Source: Fontibacterium meridianamericanum
GTDB lineage: Bacteria; Pseudomonadota; Alphaproteobacteria; Pelagibacterales; Pelagibacteraceae
Reading direction: 5' to 3'
Length of the DNA stretch: 64,000 nucleotides
Assembly (NCBI GenBank): GCA_965235635.1
Contig: CBDDYR010000001.1
Coordinates: 1-64,000, forward strand
Part shown: positions 63,977 to 64,000 of the stretch, piece after piece
How the letters are laid out: each line of letters begins with the position of its first letter
How positions within the stretch are numbered: the first letter of the stretch is position 1
The notes under the pieces: model-generated
The model's database searches: none
Told to the model about the DNA's origin: nothing
What the model saw: the letters and a program-made list of their open reading frames with translations, nothing else
Position numbers and translations under genes: made by a program

Positions 63977-64000
63977 TTATCTCTCGATCGTCCCTTCTCT
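63977..64000 (-). CDS. nuoB: NuoB C-terminal end (partial, runs off the window)
   Basis: Seven codons reading REGTIER and a TAA stop (63977-63979) lie just upstream of nuoC on the same strand. The position and the basic ending fit the C terminus of NuoB, the subunit normally encoded before nuoC. The rest lies beyond the window. Confidence 0.6.
   Translation of the reverse strand, partial: REGTIER

Overview
The window is a strongly AT-rich, gene-dense stretch of an alphaproteobacterial chromosome. Very short intergenic gaps, lysine- and asparagine-rich proteins, a bifunctional IspDF, an NtrY/NtrX pair and a streamlined version of the usual alphaproteobacterial gene order all point to a SAR11/Pelagibacterales-type genome. 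This is inferred from content and order only; no database was searched. The sequence carries about 15 apparent single-base frameshifts, many at A/T homopolymers and many inside genes that must work (lpxB, cdsA, proS, nuoF, nuoM), so most look like sequencing or assembly errors.

Positions 1-9076 are the right-hand end of an integrated mobile element. All its genes lie on the minus strand, reading away from a tyrosine integrase (7254-8918) at the chromosomal junction. Behind the integrase come small DNA-binding proteins, several unrecognised proteins, a family A DNA polymerase with a 3'-5' exonuclease domain (2916-4675), a GIY-YIG/T5orf172-like protein and regulatory repeats. No capsid, terminase, tail or RNA polymerase gene is visible. 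The element abuts the 5' half of a tRNA-Arg(UCU) gene that stops exactly at the end of the anticodon loop (9077-9115). The 3' half is not in the window, and the left end of the element lies beyond it.

Positions 9172-29858 hold chromosomal genes: gap, ntrX and ntrY; ispDF, pgpA and a CinA-type amidase on the opposite strand; then a minus-strand run of ratA, lipA, ftsB, eno, kdsA, pyrG, secG and tpiA; then a plus-strand run of a short PpiD-like protein, trpEGDC, lexA (with an SOS box in its promoter), gltX and gltA.

Positions 29862-64000 form one long minus-strand run. In transcription order, the edge of the window shows the last codons of nuoB, then nuoC-D-E-F-G-H-I-J-K-L-M-N (respiratory complex I), birA, coaX, rnj, a DUF1467 membrane protein, proS, lolC/E, lolD, dnaE, rpsB, tsf, frr, uppS, cdsA, dxr, bamA, lpxD, fabZ, lpxA, lpxI and lpxB. 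It combines energy conservation with translation, isoprenoid and phospholipid synthesis, lipid A synthesis, and lipoprotein and outer-membrane protein export. Genes often found inside these clusters in other Alphaproteobacteria (pyrH, rseP, skp, the pdh genes, comEC, moaC/moeA) are absent here, and the neighbours are fused tightly across the gaps.

The most interesting part is the mobile element: a replication- and integration-focused element in an anticodon-loop site that leaves a bare 5' tRNA half next to its integrase, with a structured intergenic region and a symmetric operator-like repeat.
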